Shown in pieces: positions 57,481-64,000 of a stretch of 64,000 nt of DNA (positions are counted from its first letter, which is position 1; every line of letters begins with the position of its first letter). The notes below the pieces were generated by a model. It was not told the DNA's origin. It saw nothing but the letters and a program-made list of their open reading frames with translations, and did not search any database. Position numbers and translations under genes: made by a program. The DNA comes from Aquamicrobium sp. LC103. GTDB lineage: Bacteria > Pseudomonadota > Alphaproteobacteria > Rhizobiales > Rhizobiaceae. The DNA is taken from positions 310,001 to 374,000 of the forward strand of contig NZ_LBCQ02000003.1 of assembly GCF_001014615.2 (NCBI RefSeq). The letters run 5' to 3'.

Positions 57481-58418
57481 TCGAGATCGAGCACATCACC
57501 AAGCGCTACGGCGACATCGCCGTCGTCGACGACGTCTCCTTCGTCGTCGAGCCGCACACCGTCACCGTCATCGTCGGGACGTCGGGCTCCGGCAAGACGA
57601 CACTGCTGCGCATGATCAACCGGCTGGTCGAGCCCACATCTGGCACGATCAGGCTCGACGGCGAGGACAACCGCTCCGTCCCCGGCCACGAGCTTCGCCG
57701 TCGCATCGGCTACGCCATCCAGGGCCACGGCCTGTTCCCGCACCGCACGGTCGCGCAGAACATCGCCACCGTGCCCGTGCTCCTCGGCTGGGACGAGGCC
57801 CGCATCGACGCACGCGTCGACGAGCTGCTGACACTCTACCAGCTCGACCCCGCCCAGTTCGGTCCGCGCTACCCGCACGAGCTTTCCGGCGGTCAGCAGC
57901 AGCGCGTCGGCGTCGCCCGCGCGCTCGCCGCCGAGCCCAACGTGCTCCTGATGGACGAGCCGTTCGGCGCGCTCGATCCGGTCATCCGCGCCAAGGCGCA
58001 GGAGGACCTCCTCGCCATCCAGAAGCGCTTCGGCACCACCATCATCCTCGTCACCCACGACATGGAGGAGGCCATCCATCTCGGCGATCGCATCGCCGTG
58101 ATGGACGAAGGCAAGCTCATCCAGTACGCCGCGCCGGCCGAAATCCTTGCCAAGCCCGCCACCGGCTTCGTCGAGACGCTGATCGGCACGGGCGACCGGC
58201 CTTTCCGGCTGCTCTCGCTCGAAACGGTAGAGGACGCCATCGAACCCGGCAAGGCGACAGGCAATGCCATCCCGGCCACGGCCACCCAACGCGACGCGCT
58301 GGCCGAGCTCCTGTGGTCCGGCCGCCGCGCCCTGCCCGTCGCCGCCGGCGACGGCGCCATCCTCGGCCGCGTCACCATCGATGCGCTGGTCAAGCGCGCA
58401 GCAAGGCCCGCCGCATGA
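57477..58418 (+). CDS. Osmoprotectant ABC transporter ATP-binding protein
   Basis: 313 residues. Walker A GTSGSGKTT near 34-42, signature LSGGQQQRVG near 135-144, Walker B VLLMDEPFG, and a short C-terminal domain (about 245-313) in the position of the CBS domains of OpuCA-type proteins. QGHGLFPHRTVAQNI is typical of the quaternary-amine transporter group. ATGA overlaps link it to both permease genes. Confidence 0.92.
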   Translation: MIEIEHITKRYGDIAVVDDVSFVVEPHTVTVIVGTSGSGKTTLLRMINRLVEPTSGTIRLDGEDNRSVPGHELRRRIGYAIQGHGLFPHRTVAQNIATVPVLLGWDEARIDARVDELLTLYQLDPAQFGPRYPHELSGGQQQRVGVARALAAEPNVLLMDEPFGALDPVIRAKAQEDLLAIQKRFGTTIILVTHDMEEAIHLGDRIAVMDEGKLIQYAAPAEILAKPATGFVETLIGTGDRPFRLLSLETVEDAIEPGKATGNAIPATATQRDALAELLWSGRRALPVAAGDGAILGRVTIDALVKRAARPAA

Positions 58419-59173
58419 GGCTGTCGCTGCCGACGGTTCTGCGCCTCGTCGCGCTCATCGTCCTGGTCGCCTTCCTCGCGCGGCCGGACTGGTTCGAGCC
58501 GGTCTTCCGCCCGCTCACCCAGAACAACGCGCCGGCGATCTACAACCAGGGCAGCCTGATGACGCTGACGCTGCTCCATCTGCGCACGGTGCTCATCGCC
58601 ACCGTCGCCGCCACCATCGTGGCGCTCGGCCTGGCCATCCTAGTCACCCGGCCGGCCGGCGCGGAGTTCCTGCCGCTCTCGCGCAGCCTGGTCAATATCG
58701 GCCAGACCTTCCCGCCGGTCGCGGTCCTTGCCCTTGCCGTCCCCGCCGTCGGCTTCGGCGAGAAACCGACGCTGATCGCGCTCTTCCTCTACGGCCTGCT
58801 GCCGATCTTCGAGAACTCGCTTACCGGCCTCACCACGCTGCCGAAATCCGTCACCGAAGCCTCGCGCGGCGTCGGCATGACCGGCTGGCAACGCCTCACC
58901 CGCATCGAACTGCCGCTGGCGCTGCCCGTGATCCTCGCCGGCATAAGGCTCTCCGTCGTCATCAGCCTCGCCACCGCCACGATCGGCTCCACCGTCGCCG
59001 CCAGGACGCTCGGCGAAGTCATCATCGCCGGGCTGCTTTCCAACAACCTCGCTTTCGTGCTGCAGGGCGGCCTGATCGTCGGCATATTGGCGGTGCTGAT
59101 CTACGACGCGCTTTCCGCGCTCGAACGGGTGCTCGCCAGGCGCACCGGCCTCTCGCAATCGCTCACGACCTGA
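58415..59173 (+). CDS. Osmoprotectant ABC transporter permease (second)
   Basis: 252 residues, about six membrane segments. The EAA loop is EASRGVGMTGWQRLTRIELP, followed by VISLATATIGSTVAARTLGE. It pairs with the longer permease upstream. Last gene of the transporter operon. Confidence 0.9.
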   Translation: MRLSLPTVLRLVALIVLVAFLARPDWFEPVFRPLTQNNAPAIYNQGSLMTLTLLHLRTVLIATVAATIVALGLAILVTRPAGAEFLPLSRSLVNIGQTFPPVAVLALAVPAVGFGEKPTLIALFLYGLLPIFENSLTGLTTLPKSVTEASRGVGMTGWQRLTRIELPLALPVILAGIRLSVVISLATATIGSTVAARTLGEVIIAGLLSNNLAFVLQGGLIVGILAVLIYDALSALERVLARRTGLSQSLTT

Positions 59174-59266
59174 ACCGACGTTCTCTACCACCGGTTGCCC
59201 AGCTCTCGCCATCATTCGACCTATGCTTTCGCGTGGCGGAAGGGGCATCGGCTATCGGGAGGAAGG

Positions 59267-59515
59267 ATGGCCCTTCTCATATCCGCCCTGCGCGCGCTGG
59301 CGATCGCCGCCGTGTTCTCGCTCAGCATCGCGATGGCGCTCGCGATTTCCCTCGGGCTCGCCCATGCCGGCTATCTCGGCAGTTGCCAGGACGGCGCCTG
59401 CGAGCTCGCCGCGGTGATCTACGTCACGCCCTTTCTCGGCACCGGCCTCTATTTCGCGAGCCTGATCGGCTACTCGATCTACTGCCGGCGCAGCACGCGG
59501 GAGCCGCGACCCTGA
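59267..59515 (+). CDS. Small hypothetical membrane protein
   Basis: 82 residues from an ATG at 59267 with an excellent GGGAGGAAGG directly upstream. Two hydrophobic segments (about 3-27 and 46-68) flank a short loop with two cysteines in YLGSCQDGACEL, which may form a disulfide if the loop faces the periplasm. The C-terminus is basic (YCRRSTREPRP). No family is recognised. It lies between the transporter operon and soxR on the same strand. Confidence 0.65.
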   Translation: MALLISALRALAIAAVFSLSIAMALAISLGLAHAGYLGSCQDGACELAAVIYVTPFLGTGLYFASLIGYSIYCRRSTREPRP

Positions 59516-59587
59516 GGCCATTCGCGACAGTTTGTCCGCGCCGCGGAGCATGACGGTCGCTTGTGCTCGATCCAATGGGCGACCTAT

Positions 59588-59609
59588 AACCTCAGCCATA
59601 ATTGAGGTT
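59588..59609. promoter_or_regulatory. SoxR-box-like dyad upstream of soxR
   Basis: AACCTCA (59588-59594) and TGAGGTT (59603-59609) form a seven-pair dyad separated by eight bases, ending eight bases before the soxR ATG. It resembles the dyad upstream of the MFS gene (60165-60180) and the CCTCAAG-type soxbox of other bacteria. Autoregulation by SoxR is the likely meaning. Confidence 0.65.
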
Positions 59610-59616
59610 ACAGTCG

Positions 59617-60072
59617 ATGGGCAAAGCCGCCGTCAAGCAGACCCTCACCGTGGGCGAGGTGGCCGGGCGAAGCGGCGTCGCCGTCTCCACCCTGCATTTC
59701 TACGAATCGAAGGGGCTGATCGAAAGCTGGCGCACGGAGGGAAACCAGCGCCGCTACCATCGCGCCGTCCTGCGCCGCGTCGCCATCATCCGCATCGCCC
59801 AGCGCGCCGGCATTCCGCTTTCCGCCATCCGTGACGCGCTCGCCGACCTGCCCCACGAGCACGTCGCCACCGCCGACGACTGGAAGCGCTTCACCGAAGC
59901 CTGGCGCGACATGCTGCAGGAGCGCATCACCAGCCTGCTGCAGCTCCAGAACCAGATCACGAGCTGCATCGGCTGCGGCTGCCTCTCGCTGGAGGAATGC
60001 CCGCTGAGGAACCCTGACGACGTGCTCGGCGGACAGGGCGCCGGCCCCAGAAGGCTGATCTCGAAGCCGTGA
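59617..60072 (+). CDS. soxR: Redox-sensitive transcriptional activator SoxR
   Basis: 151 residues. A MerR-type helix-turn-helix (LTVGEVAGRSGVAVSTLHFY, residues 10-29) and dimerisation helix precede the [2Fe-2S] cysteines C117, C120, C122 and C128 in the exact CX2CXCX5C spacing of SoxR. Oxidation of the cluster by redox-cycling compounds activates transcription. The ATG at 59617 is preferred over an in-frame ATG at 59602 that lies inside the SoxR-box. No soxS is present; the likely target is the MFS/DoxX operon just downstream. Confidence 0.95.
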   Translation: MGKAAVKQTLTVGEVAGRSGVAVSTLHFYESKGLIESWRTEGNQRRYHRAVLRRVAIIRIAQRAGIPLSAIRDALADLPHEHVATADDWKRFTEAWRDMLQERITSLLQLQNQITSCIGCGCLSLEECPLRNPDDVLGGQGAGPRRLISKP

Positions 60073-60159
60073 TTTCCGCTTCCTGAACGTAACGGCCGCC
60101 GGCTTCCCGCGCGGAGAGGCGGCGGACAATTTCGCGCATCCGCGGGGGTCTTTTCGACC

Positions 60160-60190
60160 TTGATCTCAACCATGCTTGAGGTTCTATAAG
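60160..60190 (+). promoter_or_regulatory. SoxR-type promoter of the MFS transporter gene
   Basis: A dyad CTCAA (60165-60169) / TTGAG (60176-60180) lies between a -35-like TTGATC (60160-60165) and a -10-like TATAAG (60185-60190). The spacer is 19 bp, longer than the normal 17, as expected for MerR-family activated promoters. The dyad repeats the sequence found upstream of soxR. Confidence 0.7.
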
Positions 60191-60221
60191 CCATGTCGGC
60201 AACAACAAAGGAGTGCCGACA

Positions 60222-61694
60222 TTGCACAGTGATATTGACGATACGCTCTCGTCGGGATCGATTGATCCGGGGTCGAGCGGCGTCCAAGCCGCCCCCGCCG
60301 GCTGGGGCGACCTGCTCAGCGGAAAGAACGCCATCTACGCGCTCACCCTTGCCGGCGGCGTCACCCTCTACGCCGTCAACATGTACATCGCCACGACGGT
60401 CATGCCCTCCGTCGTCATCGACATCGGCGGGCTCGATTTCTACGCCTGGGCGACGACGCTGTTCGTCGTCGGCTCGATCCTCGGCGCCGCCCTCGCCGCC
60501 AAGCTCATGAAGACCGCCGGCCCGCGTGGCGCCTACATCGCGGCGACGCTGCTCTTCGCGGCCGGAACGCTCGTCTGCTCGCTGGCGATCAACATGCCGG
60601 TGATGCTCGCCGGCCGAGCCATCCAGGGGCTGGGCGGCGGCTTCCTCTACGCCCTCGCCTATGGGCTGACGCGGCTGGTGCTTCCCGAACGGCTATGGGG
60701 ACGCACGATCGGGCTGATCTCTGCGATGTTCGGCATCGCGACGCTGATCGGCCCGGCCGTCGGCGGCGTGTTCGCCGAATATGGCCAATGGCGAGCCGCC
60801 TTCTGGTTCTTGCTGCCCTTCACGGCCATGTTCGCGATCCTTGCCTTCGCCACCCTTCCTCGCAGCAGCAGCGACCGGAACGAGAAATCCGCCGTGCCGC
60901 TCCTGCAGCTCGTCATGCTGACGGGCGCCGTCGTTTCCGTCTCGGCCGGCAGCCTCTCCCTTAACGCCGCCTGGAAGATCGCCGGCCTCGTCGGCGGCCT
61001 TGCCCTGATCGCGCTGATCGCGGCCGTCGACACGCGGGCCAAGGCGCGATTGTTGCCCAGGCGGTCCTTCAGCGTCGCCACCCCGCTCGGCGCGCTCTAT
61101 CTGATGATCGCCCTGCTCATGCTCGCCATGCAGCCGGAGATATTCGTGCCCTACCTGCTCCAGAACCTGCATGCGCAATCGCCGCTCTGGGCCGGCTATC
61201 TCGCCGCACTGATGTCGATCGGCTGGACGGCGGCCTCCCTGCTCAGCGCGCGCTGGCAGGACGATGGCGGTGATCGCCTCGTCGTCGCCGGCCCCGTCCT
61301 CACCCTTGCCGGCCTCGCTTTGCTCGCCGCCTTCATACCCGTCGAGGGCAATGGCGAGTGGACGCTGCTCGCGCCGATCTGCCTCGGGCTGATCCTGGTC
61401 GGCTTCGGCATCGGCCTCGCCTGGCCGAGCCTCGTCACCCGCATCTACCGGAGCGCGCCCGCAACCGAACAGGATTTGGCGGCCGGCGGCATGACGACCG
61501 TCCAGCTCTTCGCCATCGCCTTCGGCACGGCCTGCGCCGGCATGGTCGCCAATTTCGCAGGCATCGCGGATCCCGGCGGCGTCGTCGGAGCCTCGAGCGC
61601 CGCATTGTGGCTCACGGGCATCTTCGCGCTCGCGCCCGCCGTGGCGATCCTGGTGGCGTTCAGGGCCGTGCGCCTCACCCGGAAAGAGGGGTGA
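60222..61694 (+). CDS. MFS drug/multidrug efflux transporter (DHA2-like)
   Basis: 490 residues and about 14 membrane segments. The region after the first segments, YIATTVMPSVVIDIGGLDFY, is typical of the 14-segment drug:H+ antiporter group, and RAIQGLGGGFLYALAYGLTR is motif C-like. The start is taken as the TTG at 60222 because AAAGGAG ends eight bases upstream; an in-frame GTG at 60213 lies inside that ribosome-binding site. A SoxR-type promoter directly precedes it, so it probably exports redox-active toxic compounds. Confidence 0.88.
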   Translation: MHSDIDDTLSSGSIDPGSSGVQAAPAGWGDLLSGKNAIYALTLAGGVTLYAVNMYIATTVMPSVVIDIGGLDFYAWATTLFVVGSILGAALAAKLMKTAGPRGAYIAATLLFAAGTLVCSLAINMPVMLAGRAIQGLGGGFLYALAYGLTRLVLPERLWGRTIGLISAMFGIATLIGPAVGGVFAEYGQWRAAFWFLLPFTAMFAILAFATLPRSSSDRNEKSAVPLLQLVMLTGAVVSVSAGSLSLNAAWKIAGLVGGLALIALIAAVDTRAKARLLPRRSFSVATPLGALYLMIALLMLAMQPEIFVPYLLQNLHAQSPLWAGYLAALMSIGWTAASLLSARWQDDGGDRLVVAGPVLTLAGLALLAAFIPVEGNGEWTLLAPICLGLILVGFGIGLAWPSLVTRIYRSAPATEQDLAAGGMTTVQLFAIAFGTACAGMVANFAGIADPGGVVGASSAALWLTGIFALAPAVAILVAFRAVRLTRKEG

Positions 61695-61697
61695 GGC

Positions 61698-62099
61698 ATG
61701 CCGGCCATCATTGCGACGATCCTCGATTCCCGCGTCTTCGGCATCCTGGCGCGGGTCGTCCTCACCCTGGTCTTCTGGTCGAGCGGGCTCGCCAAGCTCT
61801 TCGATTTCGGCGCCAACGCCGCCGTCATGGAAGGCTTCGGCCTTTATCCCGGCTGGCTGTTCAACACGGCGACGCTGATCCTTCAGATCGGCGGCTCGCT
61901 GATGATCGTCTTCGGCCGCGGCGTCTGGCTCGCGGCCGGCGCGCTCGCCGTCTTCACCCTCCTCACCATCCCGATCGCGCATCCGTTCTGGGCGAAGGAA
62001 GGCGAGGAGGCGTTCCGCGACATGACGGTCGCGCTCGAGCATGTCTCCCTCGTCGGAGGGCTCGCGATCGCCGCCATCCTGTGGCGCAAGTCCGCATAG
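61698..62099 (+). CDS. DoxX-family membrane protein
   Basis: 133 residues, four predicted membrane segments. Matches DoxX/YqjF-type small membrane proteins: LVFWSSGLAKLFDFGANAAV and ILQIGGSLMIVFGRGVWLAA are family patterns. Members are often induced by oxidative or electrophile stress. It starts three bases after the MFS stop, so it should be in the SoxR-controlled operon. Confidence 0.87.
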   Translation: MPAIIATILDSRVFGILARVVLTLVFWSSGLAKLFDFGANAAVMEGFGLYPGWLFNTATLILQIGGSLMIVFGRGVWLAAGALAVFTLLTIPIAHPFWAKEGEEAFRDMTVALEHVSLVGGLAIAAILWRKSA

Positions 62100-62215
62100 G
62101 AGCCGCAGCGGCCGTCCGCGACCTCGGCTCCTCGCCCGTTAACGGGGGGCCCGAGGTCGGGCGAGACCAGTGGCTCGCCCCGGCAAGGGACCGCCGAAGG
62201 AGGTGGAGGGAGCGT
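62098..62215. repeat. GC-rich mosaic repeat, copy 6
   Basis: Follows the DoxX stop directly. It holds CGCAGCGGCCGTCCGCGAC (core, reverse orientation relative to copy 1), CGGCTCCTCGCCCGTTAACG, GGCCCGAGGTCGGGCGAG and CCGCCGAAGGAGGTGGAGGG. It lies between convergent genes and may help end transcription. Confidence 0.7.
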
Positions 62216-62237
62216 TGTCGGTGATAAGCTGAAACGG

Positions 62238-62696
62238 CTATTGGCAGACGTCGACCCACTCGGCATTGACCAGCGAGGCCAGCCGGTCGGTTGCCAGCTT
62301 CACCGCCGCATTGGTCGCGCCGGCGGCGGGAACCACCTCGGAAAACTGCTTCAGCGTCACGTCGCAATAGATCGGCAACGGCTCGGGAAGCCCGAACGGG
62401 CAGACCCCGCCGACCGGGTGGCTGGTCGTCGCCACCACCTGCTCGGCGTCGAGCATGCGCGGCTTGCCGCCGAAACGTTCCTTGAACTTGCGATTGTCCA
62501 GCCGTGCCGTGCCGCCCGCCACGATCAGCATGGTTTCCTCATTGACGCGCAGGCAGATCGTCTTGGCGATCTGGGCGGGCTCCACGCCGTGCGCCTCGGC
62601 CGCCAGCGCCACCGTGGCGGAGCTCGTCTCGGTTTCGATGATCTCGATGTCGGGTGCATGCGCCGCGAAGAAGGCGCGAACGGATTCGATGCTCAT
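62238..62696 (-). CDS. YbaK/EbsC-family aminoacyl-tRNA deacylase
   Basis: 152 residues from the ATG at 62696; the frame is open further upstream without family similarity. Conserved blocks: QIAKTICLRVNEETMLIVAG near residue 43-62 and HPVGGVCPFGLPEPLPIYCD near 98-117, matching the YbaK/ProX fold whose members hydrolyse mischarged tRNAs such as Cys-tRNA(Pro). The conserved Lys of the deacylase site is in AKTI. Substrate specificity is not readable from sequence. Confidence 0.9.
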   Translation of the reverse strand: MSIESVRAFFAAHAPDIEIIETETSSATVALAAEAHGVEPAQIAKTICLRVNEETMLIVAGGTARLDNRKFKERFGGKPRMLDAEQVVATTSHPVGGVCPFGLPEPLPIYCDVTLKQFSEVVPAAGATNAAVKLATDRLASLVNAEWVDVCQ

Positions 62697-62824
62697 GCCT
62701 TCAGCATATACAATCGGAAGCTGTTTCGTGCCAACCCCGCCCTTGGGCATCGCCTCTGGCCCAAACCTCTGGACCAACCGACAAACCAAGCTGGCTCCGT
62801 CGAAAATACCTGCCAACTATTGAA

Positions 62825-62948
62825 CATGTGAAATGTAGCTCCTATCTCCAGGGTGCGTCGGAATTTCTCCTCCCATTGATTCCGACGCGTTCCCCTCTGG
62901 AGGTTTTACCTTCACAACTGGCCAGGCGTTCGCGTCTGGCCTTTTTTT
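62825..62948 (+). ncRNA. Candidate small RNA, alpha-r14-like, with anti-Shine-Dalgarno loop
   Basis: The plus strand of a gene-free gap folds into a compact RNA. CTCCAG (62846-62851) pairs with CTGGAG (62897-62902); inside it GCGTCGGAAT (62855-62864) pairs perfectly with ATTCCGACGC (62879-62888). The 14-base loop carries CTCCTCCC (62867-62874), an anti-Shine-Dalgarno motif. A terminator follows: GGCCAGGCG / CGTCTGGCC with a TTCG tetraloop (62920-62941) and seven T's. Layout and loop motif match the alpha-r14 (NfeR1-like) riboregulators of rhizobia. The 5' end is a guess. Confidence 0.8.
62920..62948 (+). terminator. TTCG-tetraloop intrinsic terminator
   Basis: A nine-pair stem (one G-T pair) closed by a TTCG tetraloop, followed by TTTTTTT at 62942-62948. 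Its T-run is on the plus strand, while both flanking genes are on the minus strand, so it must end a plus-strand transcript, the small RNA. Confidence 0.88.
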
Positions 62949-62955
62949 ATGCGGC

Positions 62956-63945
62956 TCAGACCGCGACCAGCGGCCACTGGAAGGTCCGCAGCAGCACGTT
63001 CGGATCGCACCACACCAGCGCGCCCGTCGTGTTCAGATAGATGTCGAAGCGGACCTCGACCTCCGCCCACAGATCCTCGTGCATCACCATCTGCGACTGG
63101 TGGAAGTCGAGCGCGGGAAGCGGCTTGAAGCCCGGCATCGCCGCGTGGCGCGAATAGCCGGTGTTCTTCAGGTAGATGCGCCACGGATCCTGCACCGTCG
63201 CCTCCGCCACCTTGCCTGCGACCGGCCCGTCCGGACCGAATTTCCACTGAAACAGCGTGTGCCTCAGCGAGATGTTGCACGAGGCGATGCCGTTGCCCTG
63301 GATCAGGTCCCAGTCGGGCGCATAGGCGACCACACCGCCGAACAGCTCGACATGCGGCGCCGAGCGATACCAGCCGCTCGGGGTCTTGGGGCGCCGGTCG
63401 GGCGACAGGCAGAACCGCGCCACCGCGCCGAAGCTGGTATGCATCTCGCCGTCGTAATCGTTCACCTTCGGGCCGCCCAAGAAGCGCAGCCCGTCGTCGT
63501 GGAAGCTCGCCCGCGTGTCGGGCGCGACGAACGACCACGTCTCCGACCACCAGAAGGACGGATCCTTCTTCACCGGTCGCGGCCAGACCGGCAGCGTGGG
63601 AAACGCCCCGGCCAGGTCCTTCCACTTGACGGCGCGGTCCTTCAGCCGGGTCGCGACCTTGGTGTTCTTCTCGGCCAGGATGTCGCTCAGGGCGGGATTG
63701 TAGCCCTCGAAGCCTGAAACCGCGGCCTCCCCGGCCGTGCGGCTTCGCTGAAGCGAGCGCCTTGTTTCGAGAAGGCGCTTCCTGAAATCCGGGTCGAGAT
63801 CGGCCTGGTTTTGGAGCGCCAGCCGCTCGCCATGCGCCTTGCGGCGCGCCGAAAGCGCCTTCGTCACCTCAGCCGTGAGCTTCTGCTTGGGATTGGTTAG
63901 AACCATTTCGTCGGCGACTGCCGCGCCTTTGACCATCGTATCCAT
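62956..63945 (-). CDS. Hypothetical protein
   Basis: 329 residues. The ATG at 63945 has AAGGAG about eight bases upstream, and codon use is like that of neighbours, so the gene is probably real. There is no signal peptide or membrane segment. The N-terminal 75 residues are charged and helical (ALSARRKAHGERLALQNQAD); the rest is rich in Trp, His and beta-type sequence (DPSFWWSETWSFVAP, NDYDGEMHTSFGAVARFCLS, LDFHQSQMVMHEDLWAEVEV). I do not recognise the family and assign no function. It ends just beyond the small-RNA terminator. Confidence 0.6.
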   Translation of the reverse strand: MDTMVKGAAVADEMVLTNPKQKLTAEVTKALSARRKAHGERLALQNQADLDPDFRKRLLETRRSLQRSRTAGEAAVSGFEGYNPALSDILAEKNTKVATRLKDRAVKWKDLAGAFPTLPVWPRPVKKDPSFWWSETWSFVAPDTRASFHDDGLRFLGGPKVNDYDGEMHTSFGAVARFCLSPDRRPKTPSGWYRSAPHVELFGGVVAYAPDWDLIQGNGIASCNISLRHTLFQWKFGPDGPVAGKVAEATVQDPWRIYLKNTGYSRHAAMPGFKPLPALDFHQSQMVMHEDLWAEVEVRFDIYLNTTGALVWCDPNVLLRTFQWPLVAV

Positions 63946-64000
63946 GGGATATCTCCTTGGTGGGCCATGCGCCGGCGAATGCGGTCTCGAAAATCCCTTC

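Noticed and set aside
60213-60215. GTG at 60213 as the start of the MFS gene
   Set aside because: It overlaps the AAAGGAG ribosome-binding site, which instead serves the TTG at 60222.

Overview
The window is about 65% GC, gene-dense and has long overlapping operons. Its gene content (type II hut operon, ExoF- and ExoY-type polysaccharide genes, CobF of the aerobic B12 pathway, GC-rich mosaic intergenic repeats, an alpha-r14-like small RNA) points to an alphaproteobacterium of the Rhizobiales, probably near Mesorhizobium/Phyllobacteriaceae. Taxonomy is inferred from gene content only. There is no rRNA, tRNA, transposase, phage gene or CRISPR array.

Layout. 1-7115: histidine utilisation. hutU (cut by the window edge), hutG, hutH and hutI lie on the minus strand; hutF and the repressor gene hutC lie on the plus strand; a 16-bp HutC-type operator sits in the divergent gap. 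7129-11286: a LuxR-type regulator, then an ExoF-type export protein and a Wzx-type flippase. 11311-12138: ferredoxin-NADP reductase. 12330-24610: a catabolic island with hyuA/hyuB-type ATP-dependent amidohydrolase genes, a MarR regulator, a DUF1185 protein, a UPF0280 protein, 6-hydroxynicotinate reductase, a molybdenum hydroxylase (Fe-S and Mo domains fused, separate FAD subunit) and a nicotinamidase. I read this as a reductive nicotinate or related N-heterocycle pathway in which HyuAB may open the reduced lactam ring. Two near-identical operator-like sites tie its two divergent promoters together.

24621-47120: a large exopolysaccharide/capsule locus. It holds a six-gene amino-sugar operon (two DegT aminotransferases, an epimerase, a Gfo/Idh/MocA dehydrogenase, two hexapeptide acyltransferases), six glycosyltransferases including a WecG-type enzyme, a Wzy-like polymerase, a FemAB/GNAT-like protein, an unrecognised probable alpha/alpha-barrel protein, an ExeA-like ATPase, a CpsD-type tyrosine autokinase with a Wzz/GumC partner, a GMC oxidoreductase and an ExoY-type initiating sugar transferase. 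LuxR regulators with altered receivers lie at both ends (7129 and 47308).

49019-64000: a Crp/Fnr regulator, B12-dependent methionine synthase with a 20-bp palindrome in its leader, cobF, an osmoprotectant ABC transporter, a small membrane protein, SoxR with a probable SoxR-controlled MFS/DoxX operon, a YbaK-type deacylase, a strong small-RNA candidate on the plus strand (about 62825-62948) and an unrecognised protein.

A family of GC-rich mosaic repeats occupies six gaps (about 1794, 17345, 19879, 53765, 56038 and 62098). In one place it is read in frame as the C-terminal tail of a protein (UPF0280), and similar sequence lies in the linker of the fused Fe-S/Mo hydroxylase.
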